Below are positions 6,395-7,168 of a stretch of DNA of 7,168 nt, in pieces. Both the position numbers and the translations under genes were made by a program. Numbering within the stretch: the stretch's first letter is position 1; each line of letters begins with the position of its first letter. Under the pieces are notes generated by a model, which had not been told where the DNA came from, ran no database searches, and worked only from the letters and a program-made list of their open reading frames with translations. This DNA is from Thermoplasmatota archaeon (lineage in GTDB: Archaea; Thermoplasmatota; Thermoplasmata; GCA-020350865; JAUVCJ01). The stretch is taken from positions 1 to 7,168 of the forward strand of contig JAUVCJ010000116.1 of the NCBI GenBank assembly GCA_030595765.1, read 5' to 3'.

Positions 6395-6571
6395 ATGCGG
6401 CTGTGCAAGAGTTGTAATATCCAGACCGCTGAGATGTTTTGCCCAAAATGCCACAATCTATCCTCAATTTCTGAGGAGATATCTGCATTGGAAGACGCAG
6501 ACATCCCGAAGGATTCTTCAAACGCAATTCAGATGACATTTGTTCCCAACAAAAAGCATAGTGGAATTTTC
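6395..6571 (+). pseudogene. Zinc-ribbon protein gene, truncated by IS insertion (5' part only)
   Basis: The first 59 codons appear native. Residues 4-19 form a compact zinc ribbon, CKSC and CPKC separated by eight residues, as in many short archaeal zinc-ribbon proteins in which the ribbon precedes a membrane or regulatory part. An acidic linker follows (SEEISALEDADIPKD). At base 6572 the frame runs into what looks like the IS1-family left end and picks up 12 foreign codons (GSVLIYNSLYVW) before TAG at 6608-6610. The rest of the gene is expected beyond the right end of the element, outside the window. Function of the intact protein cannot be told from this fragment. If the IS end is misplaced, an intact 71-residue protein is the alternative. 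Confidence 0.6.
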
Positions 6572-6593
6572 GGTAGTGTCCTAATATACAATA

Positions 6594-6602
6594 GTTTATA
6601 TG
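6594..6602 (+). promoter_or_regulatory. TATA-like promoter inside the IS left end
   Basis: GTTTATATG is centred near 6598, placing the start near 6624. This supports translation from the ATG at 6635 rather than the in-frame ATG at 6614. Confidence 0.5.
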
Positions 6603-6634
6603 TCTGGTAGTACATGCCCTTGTCGGGATGCGTT

Positions 6635-7105
6635 ATGGTTAGACCACGAGGAAAAATAGATGTTGTGTGCCAGAATATCAAATGTCGATATTATCTGAAA
6701 GAGACGGGAAAAGATATAATCAAAAGTGGCAAATACCGTACAGGCCATCAAAGGTATTATTGCCATCATTGTCAAACCTATTTTATGGAGACAAAGGGAA
6801 CTCCATTGTATCGGAAACAATTATCTGAACGTGAAATAATCCTGATATGCAAATTATTGGTTGAGAAGAACGGCATACGTAGTATTGAACGAATTACTGG
6901 TCACCATCGAGATACTATTGGTAGGTTGCTGGAGGATTTGGCCGAACACGCACAGAAGATGAATGACTATCTCATACATGATCTGGATCTTGCCCAATAT
7001 GAATGCGACGAACTCTGGTCTACTGTTAAAAAAAACAGAAAAAGGTTAAGCACGACAGCCCAACTCGGTCTGAAGAAGGTGATGCCTGGATCTACACCTG
7101 TGTAA
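6635..7105 (+). CDS. IS1-family transposase, upstream frame (InsA-like part plus start of catalytic domain)
   Basis: DNA-binding portion of a cut-and-paste or replicative IS1-type transposase. From the ATG at 6635 it has 156 residues; the frame also opens from 6614, but that ATG lies upstream of the expected transcript start. Cys12, Cys17, Cys43 and Cys46 form a zinc finger (CQNIKC and CHHC). A helix-turn-helix region follows (about 61-105; ISRE-like SEREIILICKLL, then GIRSIERITGHHRDTIGRLL). ECDELW contains Asp125, the first catalytic Asp of the IS1 DDE domain. After STVKKN at the slippery run (7028-7036) the frame yields about 22 unrelated residues and stops at TAA 7103-7105, while the conserved catalytic sequence continues in the -1 frame. 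The natural full-length enzyme is therefore the frameshift fusion. Confidence 0.85.
   Translation: MVRPRGKIDVVCQNIKCRYYLKETGKDIIKSGKYRTGHQRYYCHHCQTYFMETKGTPLYRKQLSEREIILICKLLVEKNGIRSIERITGHHRDTIGRLLEDLAEHAQKMNDYLIHDLDLAQYECDELWSTVKKNRKRLSTTAQLGLKKVMPGSTPV
7030..7036 (+). promoter_or_regulatory. A AAA AAC slippery heptamer for -1 frameshifting
   Basis: The zero-frame codons AAA AAA AAC at 7028-7036 contain A AAA AAC in the correct phase, the heptamer used by bacterial IS1 to join InsA to InsB'. The -1 frame has a TAA at 7027-7029 just upstream and no stop from there to the window end. No strong downstream hairpin or upstream Shine-Dalgarno-like stimulator is obvious. Confidence 0.65.
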
Positions 7106-7168
7106 AACGAGTTTCATACTTCTTTGTGGCGTTCTCAGTTGGAAAATGGACGAAAAAAACCTGTAAAC
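7036..7168 (+). CDS. IS1-family transposase catalytic part (InsB'-like), -1 frame, runs off the window
   Basis: Forty-four codons read without a stop in the -1 frame. They begin QKKVKHDS, followed by SEEGDAWIYTCVKRVSYFF and VAFSVGKWTKKTCK, matching the IS1/DDE pattern in which the ECDELW strand is followed by a Gly-Asp-x-Trp strand and a second strand ending in a VGKRT-like turn. There is no independent start codon or ribosome site, and the preceding TAA at 7027-7029 blocks any upstream start in this frame. It is expected to be made only as a fusion with the upstream frame. The second catalytic Asp and the Glu would lie beyond the window. An alternative is that a one-base change in the eight-A run broke a single-frame transposase. 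Confidence 0.75.

Larger units (their letters stand above)
6572..7168 (+). mobile_element. IS1-family insertion sequence, left part (right end outside window)
   Basis: The proposed left end begins GGTAGTGTCCTAA, sharing the GGTxxTG opening of IS1 termini. It is followed within about 60 bases by a transposase of IS1 type (zinc finger, HTH, then ECDELW) running off the window end. The exact boundary is inferred from this motif and from the break in the zinc-ribbon gene. The right inverted repeat and the 8-9 base target duplication cannot be seen here. Confidence 0.75.

Noticed and set aside
6267..6536. Plus-strand open frame overlapping the zinc-ribbon gene
   Set aside because: It overlaps the CxxC/CxxC frame out of phase, has no ribosome site, and shows no motif.
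6614..6634. Upstream ATG as the transposase start
   Set aside because: The TATA-like element at 6594-6602 places the transcript start near 6624, downstream of this ATG.

Overview
The window looks archaeal, probably euryarchaeal. TATA-like boxes sit about 20-30 bases before several starts, some genes appear leaderless, and GGTG-type Shine-Dalgarno sites occur. The gene families also fit: an archaeal ATPase with a DUF234-type C-terminus, an archaeal ArsR-like winged-helix regulator, and a thrombospondin-type-3 secreted protein. A Thermoplasmata-like or methanogen-like host is possible, but the sequence alone does not fix the lineage.

Layout. The left 5.9 kb is entirely minus-strand. From high to low coordinates it holds an AAA/STAND-type ATPase with a nuclease-like C-terminus (4525-5895); a complete P2A-type (Ca2+-like) cation pump (1666-4494); a winged-helix regulator followed 4 bases later by a small four-helix membrane protein (1212-1529 and 731-1207); and a secreted Asp-rich protein with calcium-binding repeats and a Gly/Asn/Gln tail (28-564), ending in a hairpin-plus-T-tract terminator. 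A divergent intergenic region (5896-6071) separates these from plus-strand genes. Those are an unrecognised 58-residue membrane microprotein with a TTG start (6072-6248), a zinc-ribbon gene (6395-6571) that appears to be cut by an insertion sequence, and the left part of that IS1-family element (about 6572 to the window end).

The IS transposase is split into two frames. The upstream frame carries the zinc finger, HTH and first catalytic Asp. The downstream frame has no start of its own and joins at an A AAA AAC slippery heptamer at 7030-7036, the same kind of -1 frameshift signal used by bacterial IS1.

How the genes relate. The regulator and membrane protein form a clear two-gene operon. A calcium-type pump and a secreted calcium-binding protein lie in the same window, so both may act in divalent-cation handling at the cell surface, but this is inference from proximity. 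The DUF234 ATPase has its own strong promoter and looks like a stand-alone unit. The least described items are the TTG-start microprotein, the regulator and membrane-protein pair, and the insertion-split zinc-ribbon gene.
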